Source: Hymenobacter aranciens (lineage in GTDB: Bacteria > Bacteroidota > Bacteroidia > Cytophagales > Hymenobacteraceae). From it: a DNA stretch of 64,000 bases. The notes below the pieces were generated by a model. It did not search any database. It was not told the DNA's origin and saw only the letters and a list, made by a program, of their open reading frames with translations. The translations under genes were made by a program, and so were the position numbers. How positions within the stretch are numbered: the stretch's first letter is position 1; every line of letters starts with the position of its first letter. Shown here in pieces: positions 33,612 through 42,118 of the stretch. The stretch is taken from NCBI RefSeq assembly GCF_030580865.1, contig NZ_JAUQSY010000019.1, positions 1 to 64,000 on the forward strand, written 5' to 3'.

Positions 33612-33643
33612 CAAGTCGTCGGCAATCGGCCGGCGCCTATTTG

Positions 33644-33726
33644 GGGAGTTTATTCTGTAAGTGGTAGCAGGGCTGACTGTAAATCAGCTGTCTCAGACTC
33701 GGGTGGTTCGACTCCATCAACTCCCA
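33644..33726 (+). tRNA. tRNA-Tyr(GTA)
   Basis: Acceptor GGGAGTT/AACTCCC, anticodon stem CTGA-TCAG with GTA, a long variable arm as expected for bacterial Tyr tRNA (class II), T-loop TTCGACT. 83 nt. Confidence 0.9.
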
Positions 33727-33740
33727 CACTTCATTGCCCT

Positions 33741-33823
33741 GGAGGGTTAGCCTAATTGGTAAGGCAGCATTCTTGAAAACTGCCGGGTTTGCGCCCTTGT
33801 GAGTTCGAGTCTCTCATCCTCCG
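33741..33823 (+). tRNA. tRNA-Ser(TGA)
   Basis: Acceptor GGAGGGT/ATCCTCC, anticodon loop CTTGAAA giving TGA, long variable arm, T-loop TTCGAGT. The anticodon stem has one mismatch. 83 nt. Confidence 0.82.
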
Positions 33824-33829
33824 CTAGCC

Positions 33830-33914
33830 AGAGAGTTGCCCGAGTGGTTAAAGGAGTAGCCTGCTAAGCTATGGTCGGGAAACTGGCCCGTGAGTTCGAA
33901 TCTCACACTCTCTG
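33830..33914 (+). tRNA. tRNA-Ser(GCT)
   Basis: Acceptor AGAGAGT/ACTCTCT, anticodon loop CTGCTAA giving GCT, long variable arm, T-loop TTCGAAT. 85 nt. It reads AGC, which occurs twice in the leader peptide. Confidence 0.9.
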
Positions 33915-33919
33915 CTTCG

Positions 33920-33950
33920 AAGCCCCGCCCATTCCGGCGGGGCTTTTTTT
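33920..33950 (+). terminator. terminator of the tRNA cluster
   Basis: AAGCCCCGCC pairs with GGCGGGGCTT around a 6-nt loop, with seven T. The stretch from here to 34151 holds no gene that I can support. Confidence 0.88.
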
Positions 33951-34151
33951 AGTAGTACCCGCCTGTGGCCCCCGCAAGCCAACCGAGTAGGGGAGGGGTA
34001 ACACGCGGCACAACCCACGGCAGCTCCTGGCCGCCCCTGAGCAGCTTAACACAAACCCGCATTTCCTTGCCTAGCTGAGGCAGTAGAGGGAATTTCACGG
34101 TAGCATAAACCTCCGAGAAACTTCCCCCCATTTACCCCTCACCTCTGCAGC

Positions 34152-34361
34152 ATGACACAAGCAGGAGCCCTGACCCGGCAGGCCAATACCGAGAACCGCA
34201 ACCGTAAGATTCGGAACGCCTTCTACGACCGTTACACCAACAAACCGCGCCCCCGGCAATTCAGCCGCGAGTACGTCATCAGCCAGCTGGCCGAGGAATA
34301 CAACCTCAGCATGACGACGGTGGAAAATATCTTGTACAAACAAGAGAAGGCCCCTGTATAG
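34152..34361 (+). CDS. small HTH-type regulator
   Basis: 69 aa, basic. NKPRPRQFSREYVISQLAEEY and NLSMTTVENILYKQ read as a HTH: helix VISQLAEEYN, turn, helix TTVENILYKQ. Similar small DNA-binding proteins control late genes in phages. It stands alone between the tRNA cluster and the large T9SS gene, facing the late region. The 188 bp behind it show nothing certain. Confidence 0.6.
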   Translation: MTQAGALTRQANTENRNRKIRNAFYDRYTNKPRPRQFSREYVISQLAEEYNLSMTTVENILYKQEKAPV

Positions 34362-34549
34362 GATCTTGTCGTAATCTTCTCTTATCTTGTCCTCTCAACG
34401 GTTGCCGCACATCTGACTTTCAGGTAATAAACCTCGTTGTCAGCCGTTACCTAGTTATCCCTCTCACATTTTAACCCTTCCCTCGCCTATGCCGCACTAA
34501 AAACACCTGTTTATTCCATTGTTTTCCTCATTAACTCTCTTTCTCAACT

Positions 34550-37500
34550 ATGAAAAAAACATTACGCATCAGTCGGACGCTCTGGCTGCTTGCTCTATGC
34601 CTGACCAGCATATCCTCCTGGGCACAGATTACCCGCACGGTGACGGTCAGCACGACCGGTGGTAGCTCAACTTCTTCCGTGCAGAGCGCATTCATTAGCG
34701 CCGTGACCGACCTGCTAACCCAAATCCAGGCCGCCAATGCCCTTAGTCCAAGCGCCCCCACATACGTTGCTCCACAGACCATCACTTGGCGCCTGGTAAT
34801 TCCACCGCTCGCGGGGGGAAGCGCCAGCCCTTACTACGTCGGCAACGCTAACGTTGACCGTGAAAGCCCCATTGCCATCAACCTGCAGAACCTGCAATAC
34901 GCGGGACTCACCATCAACAGCGGAATGCCTGGGGTTACCACCTATATCAAGTATATAGACGGCTTAAAATTCGGTATCGACCCGGCCGACAACGTAACGT
35001 ACAGTGTTGGATGCTTTATATACTTACAAAACTGTCGCAATGTGGTTATTCACGACCTTAACGTGAATGGCAACAATCCGGCTTTCATACGGAAAGCCAC
35101 GAACTCTGACCATGGCTACCAACTGGATAACGACGGTATCTTCCTCGGTAAATGCCGTCGGGTGCGCATCAATAACGTGAGCTGCAAGTTCTTCGGGCGC
35201 GACGGCATTCAGGTGAACAGCCCCTTGAATACGCCCACCCCCACCGATACGGCCGCTAATTGCGATAACGTCCGGATTACTAATTCGCACTTCGACTACA
35301 ACGCCCGGCAGGGATTGTCGTGGACGGGGGGCTGTGGTTTGGTAGCTACTACTTCCTCCTTCAGCCATACCGGCCGTGGAGTGCCAGGTTCGACAGCTCT
35401 CCCCATTATCAACGGTCCTACTGCTGGTATTGACATTGAGCCCGAGGGAGGTTTCTACGGAGTTAACCTAAGCTTCAGCAAGTGCCATATTAAGGATAAC
35501 TTTGGCCGCGGCGTGCTGTCAGATTCAAAACCGGCTTTCATCTTTCATGCCCGCAATGTCTCGTTTGATAGCTGTACTATCAACAACTATAGCGGCGGTC
35601 CGGCTATCTGGACGGTCCGGCCAAACTTCACCTATACGAACTGTGATATCGTCGGTCGGATACAGGGCTGCTACTATGGTTCCGTCGACGCAGCCTGGGC
35701 CACCCGCTTCACTAACTGCCGCATCAGCGATACCTACATCGACGCAGCTGGAGGCAAGCATCCATCGATAATAAGTGAGGGCGGTGATAACTTCCTGCTG
35801 GCGCTTTACCGCAAATGCATTCAGACACGGTTCACTAGGTGCGAGTTTTACGCGGGTAATCTCAACTTAGCCAATATCGACCTGCACGGCGTTCAGGACA
35901 CCGCCCAGTGGGTGATTTTCGAAGACAACACATTCAACCTGGGGTATAAGCTGGTCTCCGAGCAGCCTCAGCAAAGCTGGACCGGTAGCGGTACTACTTC
36001 GCGGTTCTGCGGTGTAATTTTCAAGGGCAACAACGAAATCCGCGATGCCGATATGGGTAATATTGGGGGCTGGGCTAATACCCCGGATGGACCTATCAAC
36101 AAGGGCTGGCGCAATTCCTTTGGCAGCGTCCTCATCACCAGCGGCAGCGCGCATACTGGGAAGCTGACACTCGATACCGGCTTCAAAGCCGGACACTTGC
36201 TGGAGCTGGAAAACGAAACCTTCACCATTGGTAAGACAGAAAACGACGTGGCTGCTCTCGTGCTGGGTACGCACGATGATTATCTGCCTGAGACGACAAT
36301 AACAGCGAGTACACCCAAGGTAAAAGCGGGTGCCTATATGCTTTTGTCCAATGCATCCATACCACCAATAATACGCGTGGGAACCAAATCAATGATTCAT
36401 GTTCGTGAAGGAGCTCTCCTGCGGGGACAGGATAGCGACAAGCTCTACCTGAATGGCCGGTTTATCGTAGATGGCGGTGCATACCTGGGTCTGGCAGAGT
36501 ATTTCCGAGTCATGTTTGGGCCGAAAAGCGAAGTATACGTTCACAAGAACGCTATCATCGCCCCAGATGAGCGGCGCCTGCCTGTATCTGTGTTCGGGGC
36601 CCTTAGCACTAACTGCGTCTTACTGACTTGTGTGCACGGTGGCAATCCTCGCTTCGACAACCAGAATAGCTTTCTATGTACAGAAGGAATGAAATTCAAC
36701 GGTACGACCGATTACGTTACTGTGCAAGATAAGGTCAGTAGCCCCAAGCTGAATTTTGGTACTAATGACTTCGCCATTGACTTAGCATTTAAGATGCCCG
36801 CGTCAACCATCAATCGTCCCATGCTGCTGTTCACCAAAGCTAACGGCACCATTACCAGGTTGAGTGGTGGTGTTGGCTATAAAGTCGAAGTTCAGGACGG
36901 GTTTGCAATATTCATGGAGGGTAACGCTATGAATATTGCAACTAAATATAGTCGTTACACTAGCGATGCAATATTTGCTAACGATGCGTGCTACAATGTG
37001 CTTGTTACTCGGACTGAATCAGGGTTTGGTATTTTCATCAATGGAGCGCCTGTAGGGGTGACTCAGGTGATTTCAAGTGGTGCGCCATTAGGCCCGGAAA
37101 ACCTGTCGTCGCCTACCGCCCCCTTGTATTTCGGCTATCCTAGCCCCGACTACTCCTTCAGTGGAATTATTGATGAGGTGCATATATGGAATGGTGCACG
37201 GACATCGTACACGGATGTGCAAAGCATGAGCATGCCTGTAACCGGTCTGTTGGGAGCATGGAGCATGCAGCAACCAGATGGCTTCATCCGGTACAATAAC
37301 TGCACTGACTCCGATTGCACTTCCAGTCAGTATCCCTGCAATATCTACGGCAATTACGAGGAGGTGCCGGACTTATCTCAGGTAATGCCCGCTGACCGTC
37401 TATCCGGCACGCGAAGTACATCGGCTAGCAACCGCTGGGTGACCAAGGTCAATGTAAGTAATCACGAAGAAGGTCTTCTACGTCCTAACATGACGCCCAT

Positions 37501-38344
37501 CAACACGGCCCCTATCTTCTTGGGAATAGGATGTATAAGTTGTACTCCATCCGCATTCACGGCTCCGACGGCTACTTGCTCCGGAAGTTCCCTCACCTTT
37601 AGCACTTCGCCGGATAATAATATCTCCTGGCAAACCTCTCCGGCTGGCGTCTTTACCCCTTCCTCTGGTACAGGCAGCTCATTTACAACAACCCCTTCAT
37701 CGCCTACTGCTATCATAGGGACGGTCACTGCTACACGAACGAACTGCTCGAATCCTCAAAGCTTCAGCAGCAACATTGCCATTAGGCCTACTTGCCCTGA
37801 ATCAACTGACTTCCCCATAACGCAGACTCGGGGGCAGTATAACTGCCTGACCAACCGTTGCCACTATGACTTCAGCATCACCAATCCGTTGGGATGGCCC
37901 TACAACTGGTCTCTTGATGGCAGCTACTCCAGCACCAGCATTGCCGTAGGCCGCGCCACGCCCTCGCCTTTCGTTCCCCTACCCACTGGCAACGGACCAG
38001 GCACCATGACCATCTACTGTGTCTTCCGCGACCCGGCGGGCTGCTGCGACGACGTGGTTGTGCCCGTGACCATCTGGTACGACGGCATTTACGGCGAAAT
38101 CCATCGGAGTAGCACCAGTGGGACTACTCTATTGCCCACCCAAGCCTACCCGAATCCTGCCAGCGACTACCTAACGCTACCCGCAGGAGCAACGCAGGTG
38201 GAGTTCCGCAGCGTAATGGGCAAGCCCGTACTCAACAGCTCCCAGAATAAGGTCGATGTGCAGAACCTGCCCGATGGTCTGTACTCAGTGACGTATCTCC
38301 TCGACGGCAAGTCGACGACCCAACGTATTCAAATCAAGCACTAG
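34550..38344 (+). CDS. large T9SS-sorted beta-helix/LamG protein carried by the prophage
   Basis: 1264 aa. Signal peptide (1-26, ending SSWAQ); a right-handed beta-helix-like part (about 90-470, with repeats such as GVNLSFSKCHIKDNF and HARNVSFDSCTINNY); a LamG-like domain (about 700-890, FNGTTDYVTVQDKV to SGIIDEVHIWNGAR); a linker with Ser/Thr-rich IgG-like segments; and a type A sorting domain at the end (QAYPNPASDYLTLP to LPDGLYSVTYLLDGK). It needs the host type IX system for export. It lies inside the prophage between regulator and head genes, so it is a lysogenic-conversion cargo gene. Ligand unknown. Confidence 0.85.
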   Translation: MKKTLRISRTLWLLALCLTSISSWAQITRTVTVSTTGGSSTSSVQSAFISAVTDLLTQIQAANALSPSAPTYVAPQTITWRLVIPPLAGGSASPYYVGNANVDRESPIAINLQNLQYAGLTINSGMPGVTTYIKYIDGLKFGIDPADNVTYSVGCFIYLQNCRNVVIHDLNVNGNNPAFIRKATNSDHGYQLDNDGIFLGKCRRVRINNVSCKFFGRDGIQVNSPLNTPTPTDTAANCDNVRITNSHFDYNARQGLSWTGGCGLVATTSSFSHTGRGVPGSTALPIINGPTAGIDIEPEGGFYGVNLSFSKCHIKDNFGRGVLSDSKPAFIFHARNVSFDSCTINNYSGGPAIWTVRPNFTYTNCDIVGRIQGCYYGSVDAAWATRFTNCRISDTYIDAAGGKHPSIISEGGDNFLLALYRKCIQTRFTRCEFYAGNLNLANIDLHGVQDTAQWVIFEDNTFNLGYKLVSEQPQQSWTGSGTTSRFCGVIFKGNNEIRDADMGNIGGWANTPDGPINKGWRNSFGSVLITSGSAHTGKLTLDTGFKAGHLLELENETFTIGKTENDVAALVLGTHDDYLPETTITASTPKVKAGAYMLLSNASIPPIIRVGTKSMIHVREGALLRGQDSDKLYLNGRFIVDGGAYLGLAEYFRVMFGPKSEVYVHKNAIIAPDERRLPVSVFGALSTNCVLLTCVHGGNPRFDNQNSFLCTEGMKFNGTTDYVTVQDKVSSPKLNFGTNDFAIDLAFKMPASTINRPMLLFTKANGTITRLSGGVGYKVEVQDGFAIFMEGNAMNIATKYSRYTSDAIFANDACYNVLVTRTESGFGIFINGAPVGVTQVISSGAPLGPENLSSPTAPLYFGYPSPDYSFSGIIDEVHIWNGARTSYTDVQSMSMPVTGLLGAWSMQQPDGFIRYNNCTDSDCTSSQYPCNIYGNYEEVPDLSQVMPADRLSGTRSTSASNRWVTKVNVSNHEEGLLRPNMTPINTAPIFLGIGCISCTPSAFTAPTATCSGSSLTFSTSPDNNISWQTSPAGVFTPSSGTGSSFTTTPSSPTAIIGTVTATRTNCSNPQSFSSNIAIRPTCPESTDFPITQTRGQYNCLTNRCHYDFSITNPLGWPYNWSLDGSYSSTSIAVGRATPSPFVPLPTGNGPGTMTIYCVFRDPAGCCDDVVVPVTIWYDGIYGEIHRSSTSGTTLLPTQAYPNPASDYLTLPAGATQVEFRSVMGKPVLNSSQNKVDVQNLPDGLYSVTYLLDGKSTTQRIQIKH

Positions 38345-38367
38345 CTTGTCACATTGTCTTATTATCA

Positions 38368-38398
38368 AAGCCCTGCTCTCACCGGCAGGGCTTTTTTA
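38368..38398 (+). terminator. terminator of the T9SS cargo gene
   Basis: AAGCCCTGC pairs with GCAGGGCTT around a short loop, then a T-run. It also separates the cargo gene from the oppositely oriented head-gene operon. Confidence 0.85.
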
Positions 38399-38404
38399 TG
38401 CTCT

Positions 38405-38929
38405 TTAAGGTAGCACAAATGCCGCTTCCGGCCTCGGCTCCAATCCACTCACCGTGCTGGTGGCCCCGTCGTAGCCCTCGGTATCGGTGAGCAGCACCTT
38501 GTAGCCCATGCTGTACTGCCAGATGGCCGGCAGCTCGCTTTGCTCCTTCCGCGAGTAGGTGCGCACCAGGGCCCCGAAGTCGCCGCCACCGTCGAAGTGC
38601 TGCAGCGCCTTGTGAATCTCCCCCAGCAGTTGCAGCTTTGCTAAGGCCTGGCTGCGTTGCGAACTGCACTGGTAGCTGTCGGCCACCACCTGTACCGCGA
38701 GCGTCACGCGCACAATGGCGTCGCCGCGCTGGATGCCCTGCCCGATGTCATGCCAGTCGGCCTCGTCGAAGTCGAGTAGCACCACGCCGTCATGAAACGG
38801 CAGGGCGTACTCCTGCAGTTGGCCGTCGGGCGTGAGTTGGCCTTGGTCCAAGTCAATCCAGCCAATGCCGGGAATTTCAGCGGCGAGACGGTCGGCGAGT
38901 AGTGGGTAAACGGTAGCGAAGCTGCTCAT
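38405..38929 (-). CDS. tail completion/terminator-type protein
   Basis: 174 aa. The frame MSSFATVYPLLADRLAAE, VVLLDFDEADWHDIGQG and a middle helix (RSQALAKLQLLGEIHKAL) followed by beta strands fits small head-to-tail joining proteins (gpU/tail-terminator type) in Mu-like phages. The assignment comes mainly from its place next to the tail completion gene. Last gene of the leftward head operon. Confidence 0.5.
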   Translation of the reverse strand: MSSFATVYPLLADRLAAEIPGIGWIDLDQGQLTPDGQLQEYALPFHDGVVLLDFDEADWHDIGQGIQRGDAIVRVTLAVQVVADSYQCSSQRSQALAKLQLLGEIHKALQHFDGGGDFGALVRTYSRKEQSELPAIWQYSMGYKVLLTDTEGYDGATSTVSGLEPRPEAAFVLP

Positions 38930-39381
38930 TTCGTCAGTAGCTTGGTGATGTCTTTTGTGATGGTGCGGGTGATTTTACTCTTGACCGACTTGCCCACGGT
39001 GATGAACGGACGGGCCGGCAGATGCTCGAGCCCCTCCTGCTGGGCTTGGGCGTAGTCCTGCGTGCTGCCGATGGTCACACTGTTGGCTGTCGTGGCGACG
39101 ATGCGCACCGAGCGGCGCAGCTTGCCCGTCTTGATGAGGATGGCCCGCTGCCGGGGGTTGGGCACCCGGGGCCCGCGCTTGCCGTCCTTCCGCTTGCGGC
39201 CGGGCTTCATATCGACCTGCTTCCTCGGCTCCCAGGGCACCACGCTGCCGCTGTCGTTCTCATAGCCCTGCCGGCGGAAGTTATCGGCCGACTCCTGCAC
39301 CACCGCCCGGCCCAACAGCTTGGGCACCGTTTTCAGGTAGCTGCGTAGCTCCTTGCCAAATTGCTCCAGTCCGTTGCTCAT
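38926..39381 (-). CDS. phage virion morphogenesis (tail completion) protein
   Basis: 151 aa. The pattern LGRAVVQESADNFRRQGY, a basic loop (KPGRKRKDGKRGPRV), RQRAILIKTGKLRRSVRI and ending ARPFITVGKSVKSK matches the Mu gpG / HK97 gp10 type protein that completes the head-tail joint. Overlaps the gene at 38405 and the portal gene by 4 bp. Confidence 0.75.
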   Translation of the reverse strand: MSNGLEQFGKELRSYLKTVPKLLGRAVVQESADNFRRQGYENDSGSVVPWEPRKQVDMKPGRKRKDGKRGPRVPNPRQRAILIKTGKLRRSVRIVATTANSVTIGSTQDYAQAQQEGLEHLPARPFITVGKSVKSKITRTITKDITKLLTK

Positions 39382-41666
39382 AGCTGCTCCTCGATACGGC
39401 GCGCCTGCTCGGCGCTGAGTTGATAATACGGGTGGTCATCCCCGAAAATCCGCCCGGTTTTGCCCACGTTTTCTCGGAATTCATTGGCCGCTTCCGGTAG
39501 GCCGGCCAGCTGCTCGTCGGTGCTCAGGGTGGCGTCATCATCCACTTCGGTCACGCTGCACCGGCAGGCCCAGTCGAGGGGTGGGTAGTGGTCGTCCCAA
39601 AACGGGTCATCCTGTGCCCGGGTGATGCCGTCGAGGTCCTGATGCTCTTCGCGCACCCGGTCATCGCCGGCGGTGTCGTAGCGCAGCGGCCCGCCGCCGA
39701 ACTCGCTCCACCGGGCCGCCATCTGGCTGCTGGCAATGGCTTGGTTGTACTCGGTGGCCAGGTAGTCCACGTTGTACTGCTGGTTGATGGCCAGCGCATC
39801 CTCGCGGAACTCCGCGAAGGGCCGCACGTTGCCCCCGGCATCGGTCAGCTTCTCCGTCATGGCCCGCTGCACGGCGGCGGTTTTGAAGCCCGAGAAGCGC
39901 TGCACGTTGGCCAGCAGGTAGCCGCGCAGCTTCTTGTCAGCTGCCCCGAAGCCCAACTGCACGGCATCTTCTAAATGATTGCGCAGGTAGCTGTAGAGCG
40001 GCTGGTCGATGGTGCCGTCGAACAGGTCGCCCCGCTCGTGAGTGGCTTTGATGAGGGCATTCACCAGCTTGGTGAGCTTGCCGTCGTCTTTGCTGCTGGC
40101 CTGTACGGCTGCGGTGTGCCCGCCGCAGCGGGAGCAGCTACGGGCGTAGAGCGTCGCCAGCTGCGCCGTCATCGTTGCCGCTATTGTTGCCGCCGGTTGG
40201 CTCGGGGCCGGCGTCCCCAGGGGCTTTCCCGGCGCAGGCGCAGGGGGTAGCTCGACTACTCCCTCCAGCCCGGCCAGCTTCAGCGCCTGCGCCAGGGGCA
40301 CGCCGGCGGCCGTGGCGGCCTGCATGACCGACAACTGCCCCTTGAGCTTCTGCTGTGCTGTGGCCTCGCTGTCATCCTCCGCTGGTAGCAGCAGCTGCGC
40401 CCGGGCCTCGTTGCGCGACACCACGCCCTCCTCGATGTGGTAGCCTAGGATGGGCCGGGCTTCGGGCTTCGCGGTACCATCCGCGCCCTCAGTAGCCGCT
40501 TCCTCCACCTCAATCGGCACGCCGAAGCGCTCGGTCAGGTAGGATGCCGGCACCTTATAGCCCTTCTCCAGGATGCCTGCCACGATGGTCCATTGGTCTT
40601 TGATGCCCAGGTTTTCCGACTCATCGAAGACGAAGGCATACCCGGCCAGCGGATAGCCGTGCACTAGCAGGAACGGCAGCAACTCCTCATTCACCCAGTC
40701 GACCAGCCACGTCGAATCGTCGCGGGTGTAAGCATCGGCTACGCGCTCGTGGACGTTAGCCTGGCTCTGGCTGCTGCCGTCGTCGGTGGTCATGGTCTGG
40801 CCCAGCACCAGCTTGCTCAGCTCGCTGTTCACCCGGGCCAGGAAGCCGTCGTAAATCTTGTCGTTGCCGGTGCTCGGGGCAATGAAGTCAATTTTCATTT
40901 CGGTGCCCGAGAAGATGCCATAGCCGGCCTGGCCCATCTCGGCCATCATCTTCTCGGCCGCCTGAATCTGGGCTGCGTCCATGTCGCCACTCACTGAGCG
41001 GTAGGGCATGCCGAACATCTCGGTAAAGTCGGCCCAGGCGCTGAGCACGTTCTTCTTCCAGATAACGTAGGGCGCGGCCTTCACCAGCAGCCCGAGGTCG
41101 CGCAGGTTGCCCACCTCCAGCACCCAGGGCGCGTATTGCGGGTCGTTGCGGTAGTCGGTGCCGTTAATCATGCCCGGCATCGTGCGCACCAGCCCCGCCT
41201 CCGGGAACACATACTGCCGGTCGATGAGGCTCACCTTGTGGAATTCGCCATCGACGGGCGTGCCGAACTCCATCAGGCTATGCCCCCAAAACTTACTGTC
41301 CAGGGCCAGCTCGCAGGCCTGCCGGAACCACGGCCGCTGCAGCAGCTTCGTGAGTTTCGGGTTTTCCTTGCCGGCGGCATCCACCACCTTGAACGGGCGG
41401 CCCAGCACGTTGATTTTGCGGGTGCTCAGCACGCTCGACAGGTGCGCGTCCAGCACCACGTCGGCGTAGATGTTCAGCAGGTCGCCGCGGTCGGGGTAGA
41501 ACACGGCCTCGGCTTTGTCGAGGGCCGCGCGCCACTTGCCCACGTCCTGGCGGATGCGGCGCACCTGCACCGGGAACGACTGCGAAAGGATACCGCCGCG
41601 CTTGTTGGCCGCGAAGCCGGCGCGGGCCGCGTTGGTGATGCTTTTGAAAGTGTCAATCAGTCCCAT
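39378..41666 (-). CDS. portal protein (DUF935) fused to Mu-F-like head protein
   Basis: 762 aa. The N-terminal ~500 residues match the DUF935 (Mu gp29) portal, with KINVLGRPFKVVDA and LGQTMTTDDGSSQSQANVHE. After a Pro/Ala linker (about 470-515) follows a Mu gpF / SPP1 gp7-like head morphogenesis domain ending in PPLDWACRCSVTEV. In Mu the two functions are separate genes. Here one polypeptide would form the portal and carry the minor head protein. It is a real fusion if the sequence has no missed stop; the frame is continuous. Confidence 0.85.
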   Translation of the reverse strand: MGLIDTFKSITNAARAGFAANKRGGILSQSFPVQVRRIRQDVGKWRAALDKAEAVFYPDRGDLLNIYADVVLDAHLSSVLSTRKINVLGRPFKVVDAAGKENPKLTKLLQRPWFRQACELALDSKFWGHSLMEFGTPVDGEFHKVSLIDRQYVFPEAGLVRTMPGMINGTDYRNDPQYAPWVLEVGNLRDLGLLVKAAPYVIWKKNVLSAWADFTEMFGMPYRSVSGDMDAAQIQAAEKMMAEMGQAGYGIFSGTEMKIDFIAPSTGNDKIYDGFLARVNSELSKLVLGQTMTTDDGSSQSQANVHERVADAYTRDDSTWLVDWVNEELLPFLLVHGYPLAGYAFVFDESENLGIKDQWTIVAGILEKGYKVPASYLTERFGVPIEVEEAATEGADGTAKPEARPILGYHIEEGVVSRNEARAQLLLPAEDDSEATAQQKLKGQLSVMQAATAAGVPLAQALKLAGLEGVVELPPAPAPGKPLGTPAPSQPAATIAATMTAQLATLYARSCSRCGGHTAAVQASSKDDGKLTKLVNALIKATHERGDLFDGTIDQPLYSYLRNHLEDAVQLGFGAADKKLRGYLLANVQRFSGFKTAAVQRAMTEKLTDAGGNVRPFAEFREDALAINQQYNVDYLATEYNQAIASSQMAARWSEFGGGPLRYDTAGDDRVREEHQDLDGITRAQDDPFWDDHYPPLDWACRCSVTEVDDDATLSTDEQLAGLPEAANEFRENVGKTGRIFGDDHPYYQLSAEQARRIEEQL

Positions 41667-41667
41667 G

Positions 41668-42102
41668 CTAGTAGCCGTTGGTCAGTTTGGGGAGGGAGCC
41701 GCCGCGCGGCAGGATGTTATCGGGGTCAGGGGTGCCGTCGGGCTGGGTCACATTCTCCAGCGGCAGGCCGGTGCTGATGGTGCCCTTGCGGGCCATCTTG
41801 AGCCAGTTGAGGGCGTTGTCGTAGCGGTCCTGCCGAATCTGGGGCACGTTGCGCGGGTTCTGGCGGCTGTGCAGGTGATACAGGGCCATATCGACCAGGT
41901 ACATTACCACCACGGGGCTGCGCTCCTCGCCCGTGCGGGTGAAGATGGCTTCCACGTCGAAGCGGCCGCGCAGGTAGCTCTCCATCTCGGACTGCGCGGC
42001 GAGGGCCGCCGCCTGCAGCAGCGGGTCGGAGCCGTCGGTGAGCAGGCCCCGGATTTCGTCGCGGATTTGCAGGCCGTAGTCGGTGGCGGTCAGGAAGGGC
42101 AT
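41668..42102 (-). CDS. gp36-like (DUF1320) head-tail adaptor
   Basis: 144 aa. LTATDYGLQIRDEIRGLLTD, AQSEMESYLRGRFDVEAIF and VMYLVDMALYHLHSRQNP match Mu gp36-type proteins (DUF1320), which join head and tail. It starts 17 bp from the TerL stop and ends 1 bp from the portal gene. Confidence 0.8.
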   Translation of the reverse strand: MPFLTATDYGLQIRDEIRGLLTDGSDPLLQAAALAAQSEMESYLRGRFDVEAIFTRTGEERSPVVVMYLVDMALYHLHSRQNPRNVPQIRQDRYDNALNWLKMARKGTISTGLPLENVTQPDGTPDPDNILPRGGSLPKLTNGY

Positions 42103-42118
42103 GGGTAATAGTTAATTG

